64,000 nt of DNA from Cervus elaphus. Taxonomy: Eukaryota > Chordata > Mammalia > Artiodactyla > Cervidae. The translations under genes were made by a program, and so were the position numbers. The stretch lies in NCBI RefSeq assembly GCF_910594005.1, contig NC_057825.1:52669037-52733036 (forward strand), read 5' to 3'. The notes beneath the pieces were generated by a model. It did no database searches and had not been told where the DNA came from. It saw only the letters and a program-made list of their open reading frames with translations. Shown in pieces: positions 1-11,144 of the stretch. Within the stretch, counting starts at the first letter, position 1, and the number at the start of each line of letters is the position of its first letter.

Positions 1-414
1 TGAGTTCTTCTAGTGTGACACCCCTGTTGGTGACCCGCCTATTTCCCCAACTGCTTTGTATGTGTCATAGGACTCTCTGTTCATAAATGACATATTTGTT
101 TTTATGCACTGTGATTTTTTTGCCAGTTGTCTATTATATCATTTTGGTACATTTTCCTATGCTGAAGTTTATTTAAATCTTTGTACAAGCTGGCTTACTC
201 TCTTCATGTCTTCCATGCCTCTTTTCCTACTCAGTAAACACTTCCTCCTTCCTGTGTTTTCCTCTAACATATTATTTCTTAATTAAACCTGTTACATACA
301 ATTGTCTCATATTTCTTTGTAAGGTCTAGGTATGCTTTCTTTATTTTTGGAGAGTTGATAACCTATAGTTAAAACATCATTTCCCCGATGATGAAAAAAC
401 TAATCTTATTACAT
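1..414. other. Unassigned AT-rich sequence
   Basis: No repeat family, RNA gene or coding pattern is recognised. The 60-codon open frame at 104-286 is hydrophobic and T-rich, as expected of chance translation. Confidence 0.5.
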
Positions 415-523
415 GTTGTTGTTTAGTCACTAAGTTTTGTCTGACTCTTGGGGACCACATGGCCTGTAGCAGCCAGGTTCCTCTGTCTGTGGGATTTACC
501 AGGCAAGAATACTGGAGTGTATT
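415..523 (-). mobile_element. Bov-tA-type SINE fragment
   Basis: Antisense SINE tail. It shows the reverse complements of the family's gactcttt...ggaccacatgg...ggcaagaatactggagtg core. The tRNA-derived head is missing. Confidence 0.75.
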
Positions 524-534
524 GTTATTTTCTT

Positions 535-757
535 CTCCATATTTCTAGTTTTTATGGGACTTGCCATACTGTTTTCCACAATGGTTGTATCATTCACATT
601 TCCACTAAGAGAGTACAAAGGTTCTCTTTTCCCCACATCCTCTTCAGCATTTATTGTTTGTAGATATTTTGATAGTGGTCATTCTGACTTGTATGAGGAG
701 ATACTTCATTGTAGTTTTGATTTGTAGTTCTCTAATAATTGGTGATACTGAGTGCAT
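535..757 (-). mobile_element. Old L1 fragment, ORF2 3-prime part
   Basis: Antisense L1 ORF2. Read in reverse it matches the conserved C-terminal coding region (contact with the stretch encoding the Cys-rich segment) that is also seen intact in the young L1 near 14.5 kb. It is heavily diverged and has stops in all frames. Confidence 0.7.
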
Positions 758-880
758 TATTGTACAGCAGAAACCAACACAACATTGTAGAGCAATTCTC
801 ACCCAATTAAAAAATTAAAAATTGATAAAATTAAAAAAATAAACCCTTCAAAACAGCAAAAAAAAAAAAAAAAAAAGCAA
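758..880 (+). mobile_element. Probable L1 3-prime end with A-tail
   Basis: Contains an L1-like 3-prime terminal phrase (acacaacattgtagagcaa), then A-rich sequence ending in an 18-20 base A run near 860-878. Family assignment is tentative because the fragment is short. Confidence 0.5.
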
Positions 881-1155
881 ACAAGCATTTGGATGTTTCC
901 ACAATTTTAAAAATTCATATTTGAGATTTCCAATAAAATTCTAGTTTTAAAATATGGGTACTTCAGAAAACATTGACCTATGGAAAGGGCTTCAAATTCT
1001 CTTAGTCTCAAAGTCATGGACACTTGTTACATAAAATCATCTCTATTCCTGTGTTGAAGATTGTTTGCCAAACTTCTTTTCAGTCAGTTTCTTGACTAAA
1101 CCTTTTAGCACTTAGAAATTATATTGCATTGTTTTAGCTTGTCTTTTGTAATAAG

Positions 1156-1350
1156 GCTTCCCTTATGGCTCAGATGGCAAAATAATCTGCCTGCAATGCA
1201 AGAGACCTGGGCTTAATCCCTGGGTTCAGAAGATCCCCTGAAGAAAGGAATAGCTACCCACTCCACTATTCTTGCCTAGAGAATTCCATGGACAGGGGAG
1301 CCTGTCTGTCCATGAGGTTGCAAAGAGTTGGACACAACTTGGTGACTAAC
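1156..1350 (+). mobile_element. Bov-tA-type SINE
   Basis: Nearly complete, sense. The tRNA-Glu-derived head (ggcttcccttatggctcag) is followed by the BovB-derived tail with attcttgcctagagaattc and the terminal agttggacacaact phrase. The head is a relic promoter, not a tRNA gene. Confidence 0.88.
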
Positions 1351-3126
1351 ATTTTAAACTAGCTTATCTTTATCACCACTCCAGGTGGATTAACACATGC
1401 TCTCCTTAATGGAACAGCAACTTCCTACTGATAGCTTCTATCACTTCTTGCTAATAAAATATCAACCCATAAATGCTGATTTCTTCAGCTAATAACCCTG
1501 GAGAAATTCAAGATATGATCAGTTTCAACAACAGATACTGAATTATGATAAAGCAATAAATAAATATTATGAATTTTTTCCTTTTTTACTTGTTTATGAA
1601 ATAATAGTGATTTGAACAATTCTTAGAATAAAGGTGTTCATTGATACAGGATAAATCAATGACTTCCACTAACCAGAGGGAATGGGAGTTTAAGAAAACA
1701 ATCCCTTATTACAATGTTTCTCCTTTACTATTTATACTCTTCTTTATCCTATCACACTGATATGAGCAATCTGAATAATCTACAAGGTATCTTTAGCTTT
1801 TTGTGTGTGAAAGTTTGGGTGAGGTTGAGCTTTTAAGAATTTCCCAGAGAGAATTTGTAAGCAAGTGATTCTCTCCAGTGATGATATTGAAGGAAAATGT
1901 AGACATCTTCTATGGTGTTTCAAAGTCATGCCAGTAAAAATTCTTGCAGGAAGTCCGAGATGAAATCAAACAAACAAACAAGAACGGGGAAAAGAATGAA
2001 ATGCAAAAATAAAGTAAAATAAATTGGCAGAGTAATGAATAGGCAAGTCAGGTCAGACTTCAACTTACATAAACAGCTTTACCAAAGGAAGTTTAAAAGG
2101 GTAGATATTTGTACCTGCATTAATTGTTGTGACTCATCTCTTTTGACTTTTGATTTCTTGGATCAGAGATAAAGAAATAATATTTTTTCAAGGACTCATA
2201 TGAGATTCAACCACTATGTTTTAAAAATAGATAAAGGCAAACTATGCATCTTTAATGTCTTATAGAAATCACATCTCAAAATACATGTAGGAATGCTTCC
2301 ATAAACTTGAGATAACTTGCATAAAGCTACCTTTTATCAGAATTAAGACATTACATATTCATAAATATTAGTGTAATAAAAAGAAACAACTCCATATTCA
2401 CATATATTAGAAAAAAAAACTGTTTTTTTTTTTTCCCCCTGTCCTAGTTAGCTACAATTACCTGCTCCAGTTCTTTTCTGAGAGGAATCCTGAACACAAA
2501 CTCTTCTTTCTGCTCAGCAACATGTAACAAAGAATAAATTCTCCACATCTGATATAACTCTATAATCTATTCTCTTGGTTTTATTATTTTTAATTTCCAC
2601 TTCCTTTGTGGTTCCATCAAATTCTCCCATCAAGCTCTTCAGTTCTTTCATGAAATATTGCACTATCTTCCTATACAAATTGCTCCCTCCTTCCTTCCTA
2701 ACTTGGATGCTTATATAAGGGTTATATTTTGATTACAGACACAATAAAAAGTCTCTACTACTTACACATGGTCCAGTGCCTTCTTAAGGGCTGCTGAATA
2801 AAGTCCCAAATAAAGTCCATTCTCTAGAGTTGTTTCTTAAAACCCAGTCCATTCATAGAATCTTACTCTAAGAACCCATAGACTAGTCTCATTGAATTAT
2901 TGCTTTTCTCCTTGCTTAGAATATTCTTCCTCACTCTGTGTAGTACTACGAAGCCAAGTTTACTTTTTGACACATTTAAAAGTACTACACTAATTAATTT
3001 GAATATTGTGTTTATAATTTGTAACAGCCATTTTTAAAAGAATTATTACTCTTGGCCTGGCATTATGATAGAGTGTTGCGACTGACAATATGTAATTTAT
3101 TTGCCTTACATTTGAAGCCAAATAAA
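1351..3126. other. Unassigned AT-rich sequence
   Basis: I recognise no repeat, exon or RNA gene in this stretch. It has short homopolymers only, such as a T run near 2420. Ancient repeats too diverged to see by eye are possible. Confidence 0.5.
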
Positions 3127-3345
3127 ACAGGGCATTAGTGATAAAGAATCCAACTGCCAATAATGAGACATAAGAGACACAGGTTTGATCCCTGGGTTGG
3201 TAAGATCCCCTGGAGGAGGGCATGGCAACCCACTCCTGTATTCTTGCCTGGAGAATTCTGTGGACAGAGAAGCCTGGTGGCCTACAGTCTGTGGGGTCAC
3301 AAAGAGTCAGACACGACTGAGCAACTTAGCAAGCAAAGCACACAC
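3127..3345 (+). mobile_element. Bov-tA-type SINE
   Basis: Sense SINE with a degraded head (gtgataaagaatccaactgcc) and a well-kept tail (gatcccctggaggagggcatgg region, then agtcagacacgactgagcaa). Open frames over this element in both directions, 3106-3537, are SINE-derived and not genes. Confidence 0.88.
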
Positions 3346-4634
3346 AAATCAAGAACAGATAGAGTCAGTTTCTCTCTTCAAGGTATACAGGAGTTTGAAA
3401 ATTCAGGCACCAGTTCTTATCTTCAATCCCACATCCATTTACTAAGGAGAGCAGATCTGTCTTTTGCAGCATTACCTTACAGTAGTAAAATTATGGTCAG
3501 TTATGCTCTTTCTTCGTACCCCTTTCTTCAGAGATAATGGCACCCATCCTCCTGGAGATCAAGGGAATCCAAACAGAATCCCACATAAAGACTGAAGAGT
3601 ATCGTGAAAATCAGAGGGCCATCATTTTATGACTCAACTGAACTATGCTCAGCCAGAAATCTGTTGATTCATACTTATACTTTTTAGAACAGGAAATAAA
3701 GAACCCAAAGAGAAATAGCAATTAGAGGTCTTCAGGGCTATAAGTGGGGTACCAGGATATGACTAGCCATGGCATCTTGCTCAGGAGTGAGCCCTTTGTC
3801 TTTAGGACTCAGAATTTCCCCTGCATTAGTGTGTGCTATGTCACTTCAGTCATGTCTGACTCTTTCCTTGGTGGCTCAGATGGTAAAGAATGTCCCCTAC
3901 TCCTCTGTCAAATCCACATGAAGTACAAAAATTACATTGAATAGAGTGAATCAGTCACCCTCAAGGGGAGAAGTGTAACCTAACATTCAAGCAAAATAAC
4001 TCTGTCTACTTCTTTTGTCCTTTTCCTTGTTTAGCCCCACCAAACACCCCTGGTCTACTTTGTACTGTGGGAAACAGATAAAAATAATTTTGAATTGTGT
4101 ATAAAATCACAGCTCTGAATATAATCAAAACATACTTTCAGGAAGCAAAATGAGACCATTTTTAATTTAGAAATGACAAAAAAAAATAAGGATACTGAGA
4201 AGGTAATAACTAAGTAGATGAAAGTGGGTCTGATACAGTTGGAGACTTAAAAAGAATAAAACCATGTATTGTTTATAACCCACTGACTGCATTATTTGCA
4301 AACTGATCCCAAATTAGTGTACCCAACAAACATTTATTGAGCAGTTACCAAATACTTAACATATACAGCCCAAGGGATAAAACATGGGCTAAAACAGAGA
4401 ACAGTCATTCTGAGTTTGCAGGCTGATAGATATTGTCTTATCTGTAAAGACTTCTCTTATGCTTACCCCAGCACAGACTTAACTCCTCCACTTTCTGATA
4501 CGTCAAACCACATCTGCATACAATGATATAAGGGAAATAATAATTTTTATAAGTTTTGCCTATTGTAATTCTTTGTTTTAAAGATACTCTCAATCCACTG
4601 TGGGACAGATGTGTTCCATGCCTAAGACTGAAAG
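3346..4634. other. Unassigned sequence with a tiny SINE scrap
   Basis: Mostly unrecognised. At about 3836-3900 an antisense SINE tail phrase (cacttcagtcatgtctgac) abuts a sense SINE head phrase (ggtggctcagatggtaaag), so two SINE scraps lie head to tail in opposite orientation. Confidence 0.5.
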
Positions 4635-5055
4635 TTGAAATGATTTATCATACTGAGAGAAGCAAGTCAGACTGAGGAAGACAAGTATCATATGATATCA
4701 TTTATATGTGGAAACTTAAAAAAAAAGTACAAATGAACTTATTTACAAAACAGAAATAGAATAACATATAGAAAAAACTTATGGTTTCCAAGGGGAAAAA
4801 CAGAGGAGAAATAAACTGGGAAACTCTGATTAACATATGCTCACTACTATATATAAAATAGATAACTAATGAAGACTTACCTTATAGCACAAGGAACTCT
4901 ACTCAACATTCTACAGTGACCTATATGGGAAAAGAATCTAGAAAGTGGTTATATGTATAAGTAAAAATGATTCACTTGATGAACAACATAAACTAACACA
5001 GCATTGTAAATCAACTATATTCCAGTAAAAACTAACTTTAAAATAAATAATTAAA
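4635..5055 (+). mobile_element. Old L1 3-prime end
   Basis: Sense L1 3-prime terminus. The end of ORF2 (tcatactgagagaagcaagt, then catttatatgtgg) and the 3-prime UTR phrase actaacacagcattgtaaat are followed by A-rich sequence. It is diverged and 5-prime truncated. Confidence 0.8.
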
Positions 5056-5199
5056 TCCCTTATTCTGTTAAAAAAGAAAAACAAAATGAAAATGAGTTCA
5101 GGGTCAATTCTCCAAACTGTGTGACTTGGAAAATTAAGTGACTCGAATTCCTGTCTCCTAGATGAAAATAATAATATCCTTCAAGGCTGTTATGAGAAA

Positions 5200-5232
5200 A
5201 AATATATATACATATATATACACACACACAGA
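5200..5232. repeat. TA/CA microsatellite
   Basis: Short alternating (TA)n(CA)n tract embedded in AT-rich sequence. Confidence 0.8.
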
Positions 5233-6127
5233 GATTGTAGATTATGTGTACATATAATATATATTAAATATTATGTATTCAATATACATAACATAAAACG
5301 CTTGTTGTACAGTATCTGATCCCTAATGACTAATCCCTTTCCATGTGTCTTTCATTTGCTTATCTCCTATATCCAAATCACTCAAATAAAATTTTGGCAT
5401 ATGATAATATCATACTATATTCTTCAAATAGTGTTCCTATATCTCATTTGTATTGATTTACCTTCTTTCAAAGGTTTCCTTTTTTCTTTCATCAGTTTTC
5501 ACAGGGCTTATCTTATTCTCAGTTTAGGTTTTCCAGTCAGAGCCCTGAGATATTCATAAAATGTTGCCTTTCTCCACCAATATGTGATTCTCAGTTTGCC
5601 TTATAAACTTCTCAGTTTAATTACTAAATTGGCAGAGGCGTTTTTAGGCTATCCACTTGGGTTTGTAGTTTTTCTCCATTTTTTCCCATCTGTCATTTAT
5701 TTACATTTCTGTAGTCATCTTCACAGCTATAGCACTTACCATCCTCTTGGAGCTACATCCCTTGTGGTCTGATAAGGTCTGTGTGTATCTGTTTAAATAT
5801 TGGAAGTCTATTGTTCTGAAGCCTAAATAGTTATCTGAATTAAATCTAGCTTAAAAAATTGTTTTGAATGGTGATAGCGCATGACCTTTTTCTTTTTTTT
5901 TTTTGCGAAGTTTGAACATTGCTAAATTGTTCTTTCTAGTCAATAAGAATTAAGCCTCTTTCTCTATTTAATAATTATAAAGGATTGTCATTCATGCCCG
6001 GGCAAGGAATTCTTTACTAGACTTTCTGCTCTTAAAGGAGACTTCTAATTCAAACGATGTTTCAAATTTCCACATCTTTCTACTGCTCTCCTACTGTTTG
6101 AACACCTAAATTTTGTCAGCTTGTCAG
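5233..6127. other. Unassigned AT-rich sequence
   Basis: No family is recognised. The 62-77 codon open frames at 5326-5772 are hydrophobic T-rich frames with no domain signature. Confidence 0.45.
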
Positions 6128-6174
6128 CTTTGTGTGTTGGTCAGGGCTCTCCAGAGAAAATATCTTATGTATTA

Positions 6175-6210
6175 TACACACACACATATATATATATTAT
6201 ATATATATAT

Positions 6211-6256
<46 letters not shown>

Positions 6257-6257
6257 G
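6175..6257. repeat. CA/TA/GA compound microsatellite
   Basis: (CA)n, then long (TA)n, then (GA)n. It sits inside the ancient repeat, whose A-rich part often carries such tracts. It is likely length-polymorphic. Confidence 0.9.
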
Positions 6258-6502
6258 TTTGCTATGTTTGTTATAGGAATTGGTTCCGGTGGTTATGGAA
6301 GCCACAAAGTTCCATGGTCTCTTGTTTATAAGCTGGAGAATGAGTGGTATACTTAAGTCCAAAAGGTAAGGTCTCAGAATCAGGGCCCCAATTTGAATCT
6401 GAAGGCCCAAAATCAAGAAGCATCACCAATATCGAAGGGCAAAAGACAGATATCACAGCTGAAGGAGAGAGAGTGAATTTGCCCTTTGTCTACATTTGTT
6501 GG

Positions 6503-6712
6503 TCTTTCAGGTGGCTCAGTGGTAAAGAATACACCTGTCAATAATGGAGCTGCAGGAGATATGGGTTCTATCCCGGGATCGGAAAGATCTCCTGGAGGAG
6601 GAAATTGCAACTCACTCAAGTATTCTTGCCAGGATAATCCTATGGACAGAGGATGCTAGAGGGCTACAGTTCATGGGGTCGGAAAGAGTCAGATAAGACT
6701 GAGCTTGCAAAC
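6503..6712 (+). mobile_element. Bov-tA-type SINE
   Basis: Sense SINE from ctttcaggtggctcagtgg to aagagtcagataagactgag. It interrupts the ancient repeat at 6128-6860, so it is younger. Confidence 0.85.
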
Positions 6713-6860
6713 ATGCCAGATTTTTCTTCTATTCATATCCTCAACAGTAAGGGTGATGCCCACCCTCCTTGGAGAGAGCAATCATCTTTATTAAGTCTCC
6801 AGATTCAAAATGGTAATCTTTTTTGGAGACACCTTCCCAGAAGTTCCTAGAAAGTTTTGA

Positions 6861-7541
6861 CCAACCATCTGTGCATGCGTTAGTCCAATAAAGTTGACAC
6901 ATGTTGTCCATCCTGCTCTTTGAGAAGGAATATAGCAGAAAGATTAAATGCATCAAACCTTTGGAGTCAGATGAGTCTGGTTATATTTCTACATTTTGTC
7001 ATTTATTAGCTGTGTGATGTAAAAAATATCATTTACCCTCAATTTATGGATTTGTGAAACAGAAACAACAATTGGGCTTATCTAAAACTGACTAGAAGAG
7101 ATCCATGCACATTGTCTGGCAATGTTGTTTAATAATCAGGTGCTTTATATACATCATCACATTTACTCTTAATAACAGCTAAATAATTAAGGTATTATTA
7201 TCTTTCTCATTATATGTAATAGAAAACTGATTTTCAAAGAATTCAGGCAACTTTTAAATATTTACTGTGAGTTAGTAGCATATTCGAAATTACATTTCAG
7301 TGTTATCTCAGTTTAATTTCTAGGTTCATGTTATTTCTATTATAAATTCATAAAAGATGCATACAGAAAAATATGGTATAGCAGGTATTTCCCAGAGGTA
7401 ATCTTATTATCCATCTTATCTAGCATCATTCCCTAAGGTTCTGCTCTCTAAGGCTAACCAGTCTGATAACACCTCCATTAATATTATTCACATATTAATT
7501 TTGTAGCCATAAAAGTTATTACTCTTACACAATACTGGTAT
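6861..7541. other. Unassigned sequence upstream of the full-length L1
   Basis: No recognised element. This is the pre-insertion flank of the young L1. Confidence 0.45.
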
Positions 7542-8080
7542 AAAAAGTCTGGTGGAAGATGGCGGAGGAGTAGGACGGGGAGACCACTTTCTCTCCTACA
7601 AATTCATCAAAAGAATAACTGAATGCAGAGCAAACTTCACAAAACAACTTCTGATCGCTAGCTGAGGTCATCAGGCGCCCAGAAAAGCAGACCACTGTCG
7701 TCGAAAGGAGGTAGGACAAAATATAAAAGATAAAAAGTGAGACAAAAGAGCTAAGGACGGAGACCCGTCCGGGAAGGGAGTCTTAGGTGGCCTTGCTTGG
7801 GCTAGGGTCCGGGCCTGAGCGCCCTGAGGACAATCGGAGGGAGCTTCTGTGAGGTGCCAACTTGAACTGTGGGAGACCAAAAGAGAGAGAGAAAACTAAC
7901 CGGCCGGAACACACTGCCGTCCGTTCGCAGAACAAAGGGACGGAGAAAGTCCCGAGAAGAGCTCGCAGGCTGCGGACCGGCCCAGCCCCGCCGGAGGCAG
8001 GAGGCAGGGGGAAGGGGAAGGTCGCGGCGAGACACAGGGCGCAGGCACCCGACCGGCGCGGGCGGGGACTGGGGCTGGGG

Positions 8081-8489
8081 ACGCAGAGGGCGGAAGGCGC
8101 GCACACCCGACTGGCGCCAGCGGAAACTGAGACTGGGTCCGCGGAAGGGAGTGAGTGCGCCACACCTGGGGATAGTGCGCCCATCAAGCCCCTCGCTGCC
8201 TGGACCGCTCTGACGGGGAAGGCACAGAGAGCAGGCGCAGCTTTCCCTTCCGCGCTTTTGTGGAACACCCGAGGGCTGGAACCTAACGCAGAGGGCGGAA
8301 GGCGCGCGCACCCGACTGGCGCCAGCGGAAACTGAGACTGGGTCCGCGGAAGGGAGTGAGTGCGCCACACCTGGGGATAGTGCGCCCATCAAGCCCCTCG
8401 CTGCCTGGACCGCTCTGACGGGGAAGGCACAGAGAGCAGGCGCAGCTTTTCCTTCCGCGCTTTTGTGGAACACCCGAGGGCTGGAACCT
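8081..8489 (+). repeat. 205-bp tandem duplication in the L1 5-prime UTR
   Basis: Copy 1 (8081-8285) and copy 2 (8286-8489) are nearly identical. The differences I see are about two substitutions, for example gcgcacaccc versus gcgcgcaccc and ctttccctt versus cttttcctt. Both contain agcggaaactgagactggg. A degraded third copy may precede them at about 8035-8080. This resembles monomer-type promoter repeats known in rodent L1s. Confidence 0.93.
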
Positions 8490-8553
8490 GGCACAGCGCG
8501 GGGCGCGCTCCATATAGAACAGCCGGGAGCCTGAGCAGCGCAGACGGAGAAAG

Positions 8554-8667
8554 CAGCGTCAGCCCCTCCCGGCAGCGCCAGCCCGCCCCCGCAGGGCCAG
8601 CCCCTCCCCGCAGCGTCAGCCCCGCCCCGCAGCGCCAGCCCATCCCCGCAGCGTCAGCCCCGCCCAG
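8554..8667 (+). repeat. 19-bp x 6 GC-rich minisatellite in the L1 promoter
   Basis: Six consecutive 19-bp units of the form cagcgtcagccccgccccg, each varying at a few positions (cagcgcc, cagggcc, catcccc variants). The CCGCCCC and CCCGCCC cores resemble GC-box (Sp1-type) sites. That functional reading is an inference. Confidence 0.92.
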
Positions 8668-8939
8668 CAACGCAACGGAACTAGCTACCTGAATAAGAGT
8701 CCACCTCCGCCCGCCTGTGTCAGGGCGGAAATGAGGCTCTGAGGAGACCGGCAAACAGAAGCCAAATAAACAAAGGGAACCGCTTCAGAAGGGACTGGTG
8801 CAACAGATTAAAATCCCTGTAGAAAACACCGACTTCACCGGAAGGGCCCTGTAGATATCAAGAAGTGTAAGCTGGAACGAGGAGCTATCTGAAACTGAGC
8901 CGAACCCACACTGACCGCAACAGCTCCAGAGAAACTCCT

Positions 8940-9350
8940 AGATATATTTTTACTTTTTTTTTTCTAAGTAAGGAAAAAAAAAAAAAAAATTTTTTTTTTC
9001 TTTTTATATTTTTTCTTTTTTATTTTTTCTCTTTTATTTTCCTTTAAAATTCCCTATATCTCCCCCATTACTCCTTAACTTTCATTTTCATAGATTTTTA
9101 CAATTTTTTTAATTAGGGGGAAAAAAATTTTTTTTTCTTTCTTTTTTTTTTTTTTTTTTTTTTTCTTTTTTTTCTTTTTCTTTTTTTTTTCTTTTTTCTT
9201 CTTTTTTTTCCTTTCCGTTTTCTCTTTTATTTTCTATTTTTCTTTTTCTCTTATTTCTTTTAAAGTCCTCTAGTACGCCTCTACTACTCTTCATTTTCAT
9301 TTTCACTACACTATAACCTTACAAAAAAAGAAAAAAAAGAGAAGCCCTAT
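8940..9350. repeat. T-rich low-complexity tract in the L1 leader
   Basis: Long T/C-rich and A-rich homopolymer runs, densest at 8950-9040 and 9120-9260. The 65-codon lysine-rich antisense frame here is an artefact of the tract. Confidence 0.85.
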
Positions 9351-10166
9351 CTTTAAACCGAAGATTATTCTCTCCCAATCTTGACTCTCTGTTTTCTACC
9401 TCAGAACACCTCTATTTCCTCCTTTCCCCTTCTCTTCCCAATCTAATTCTGTGAATCCTTGTAGGTGTCTGAGATACGGAGAACACTCTGGGAACAGACA
9501 GCTGCGTAGATCTGTCTCTCTCCTCTTGAGTCCCCCTTTTTCTCCTCCTGCTCATCTCTATCTCCCTCCTCCCTCTCCTCTTCTTCACGTAACTCTGTGA
9601 ACCTCTCTGGGTGTCCCTAACGGGGGAGAATCTTTTCGCCATTAACCTAGAAGTTTTATTATCAGTGCTGTATAGTTGGAGAAGTCCTGAGACTACAGGA
9701 AGAATAAAACTGAAATCCAGAGGCAGGAGACTTAAGCCCAAAACCTGAGAACACCAGAAAACTCCTGACTACATGGAACTTTAAGTAATAAGTGACCGTC
9801 CAAAAGCCTCCATACCTACACTGAAACCAACCACCACCCAAGAGCCAATAAGTTTTAGAGCAAGACATACCACGCAAATTCTCCAGCAACACAGGAACAT
9901 AGCCCCGAAAGTCAACATACAGGCTGCCCACGGTCACACCTAACACATAGACCCATCTCAAAACTCATTACTGGGCACTCCATTGCTCTCCAAAAAGAAG
10001 AAATCAAGTTCCACGCACCAGTACACTGACGCAAGCTTCCCTAACCGGGAAACCTTGACAAGCCAATCGTCTAACCCCACCCACTGGGTAAATCCTCCAC
10101 AATAAAAAGGAACCACAGACCTCCAGAATACAGAAAGTCCACTCCAGACACAGCAATCTAAACAAG

Positions 10167-11093
10167 ATGAAAAGGCAAAGAAATACCCAACAGGTAAAGG
10201 AACATGAAAAATGCCCACCAAGTCAAACAAAAGAGGAGGAGATAGGAAATCTACCTGAAAAAGAATTTAGAATAATGATAATAAAAATGATCCAAAATCT
10301 TGAAAACAAAATGGAGTTACAGATAAATAGCCTGGAGACAAAGATTGAAAAGATACAAGAAATGTTTAATAAAGACCTAGAAGAAATAAAAAAGAGTCAA
10401 TTAAAAATGAACAATGCAATGAATGAGATCAAAAACACTTTGGAGGGAACCAAGAGTAGAATAACGGAGGCAGAAGCTAGGATAAGTGAGGTAGAAGATA
10501 AAATGGTGGAAATAAATGAAGCAGAGAGGAAAAAAGAAAAAAGGATCAAAAGAAATGAGGACAACCTCAGGGACCTCTGGGACACTGTGAAACACCCCAA
10601 CATTCGAATCATAGGAGTTCCAGAAGAAGAAGACAAAAAGAAAGGCCATGAGAAAATACTCGAGGAGATAATAGCTGAAAACTTCCCTAAAATGGGGAAG
10701 GAAATAGCCACTCAACTCCAAGAAACCCAGAGAGTCCCAAACAGGATAAACCCAAGGCGAAACACCCCAAGACACATATTAATCAAACTAACAAAGATCA
10801 AACACAAAGAACAAATATTAAAAGCAGCAAGGGAAAAACAACAAATAACACACAAAGGGATTCCCATAAGGATAACAGCTGACCTATCAATAGAAACCCT
10901 CCAGGCCAGAAGGGAATGGCAGGACGTCCTGAAAGTAATGAAAGAGAATAACCTACAACCTAGATTACTGTATCCAGCAAGGATCTCATTCAGATATGAA
11001 GGAGAACTCAAAAGCTTTACAGATAAGCAAAAGCTGAGAGAATTCAGCACCACCAAACCAGCTCTTCAACAAATGCTAAAGGATCTTCTCTAG
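10167..11093 (+). CDS. L1 ORF1p, RNA-binding chaperone
   Basis: Intact 308-codon frame. ORF1p coats L1 RNA as a trimer in the cytoplasmic ribonucleoprotein and acts as a nucleic-acid chaperone during retrotransposition. Visible parts are a charged N-terminus (1-30), a heptad-rich coiled coil (about 35-135), an RRM-like domain starting at NIRIIGVPEE (145) and running to about 225 with RRNTPRHILIKLTKIKHKE, and a C-terminal domain (about 235-292) with ITADLSIETLQARREWQ and RLLYPARISFRYEGE. The start at MKRQRNTQQ fits the usual beginning of ruminant L1 ORF1, and the frame ends QQMLKDLL before TAG. Length and all domains look complete. It is a mobile-element protein, not a host gene. Confidence 0.95.
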   Translation: MKRQRNTQQVKEHEKCPPSQTKEEEIGNLPEKEFRIMIIKMIQNLENKMELQINSLETKIEKIQEMFNKDLEEIKKSQLKMNNAMNEIKNTLEGTKSRITEAEARISEVEDKMVEINEAERKKEKRIKRNEDNLRDLWDTVKHPNIRIIGVPEEEDKKKGHEKILEEIIAENFPKMGKEIATQLQETQRVPNRINPRRNTPRHILIKLTKIKHKEQILKAAREKQQITHKGIPIRITADLSIETLQARREWQDVLKVMKENNLQPRLLYPARISFRYEGELKSFTDKQKLREFSTTKPALQQMLKDLL

Positions 11094-11144
11094 ACAGGAA
11101 ATGCAGAAAGGTTGTATAAACGTGAACCCAAAACAACAAAGTAA

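Larger units (their letters stand above)
6128..6860 (+). mobile_element. Ancient mammalian repeat, split by a SINE
   Basis: The left part opens with the widespread ctccagagaaa phrase, then a microsatellite, then gttataggaattggtt. The right part after the SINE contains gatgcccaccctccttggag, which belongs to the same repeat in other mammals. I recognise the unit but cannot name its family with certainty. Confidence 0.55.
7558..10166 (+). promoter_or_regulatory. L1 5-prime UTR / internal promoter
   Basis: Unusually GC- and CpG-rich against an AT-rich background (densest about 7780-8760). This fits the internal RNA polymerase II promoter known for L1, which starts transcription at the first base of the element. 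Downstream, 8940-9350 is a pyrimidine/T-rich tract, and 9400-10166 is a lower-GC leader up to the ORF1 start. Open frames on both strands across 7783-8754 come from the GC-rich repeats. No canonical upstream TATA box is needed or evident. Confidence 0.85.

Noticed and set aside
3106..3537. Overlapping open frames of 64-124 codons
   Set aside because: They translate a Bov-tA SINE and its flank. The same peptide phrases recur at 16808, 41188, 45146 and other SINE copies.
7862..8335. 157-codon + strand frame in the L1 5-prime UTR
   Set aside because: Composition follows GC richness and the 205-bp repeat, it lies far upstream of ORF1, and it has no domain. Not called as a gene.
9109..9306. Lysine-rich 65-codon minus-strand frame
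   Set aside because: Direct product of the T-rich low-complexity tract in the L1 leader.
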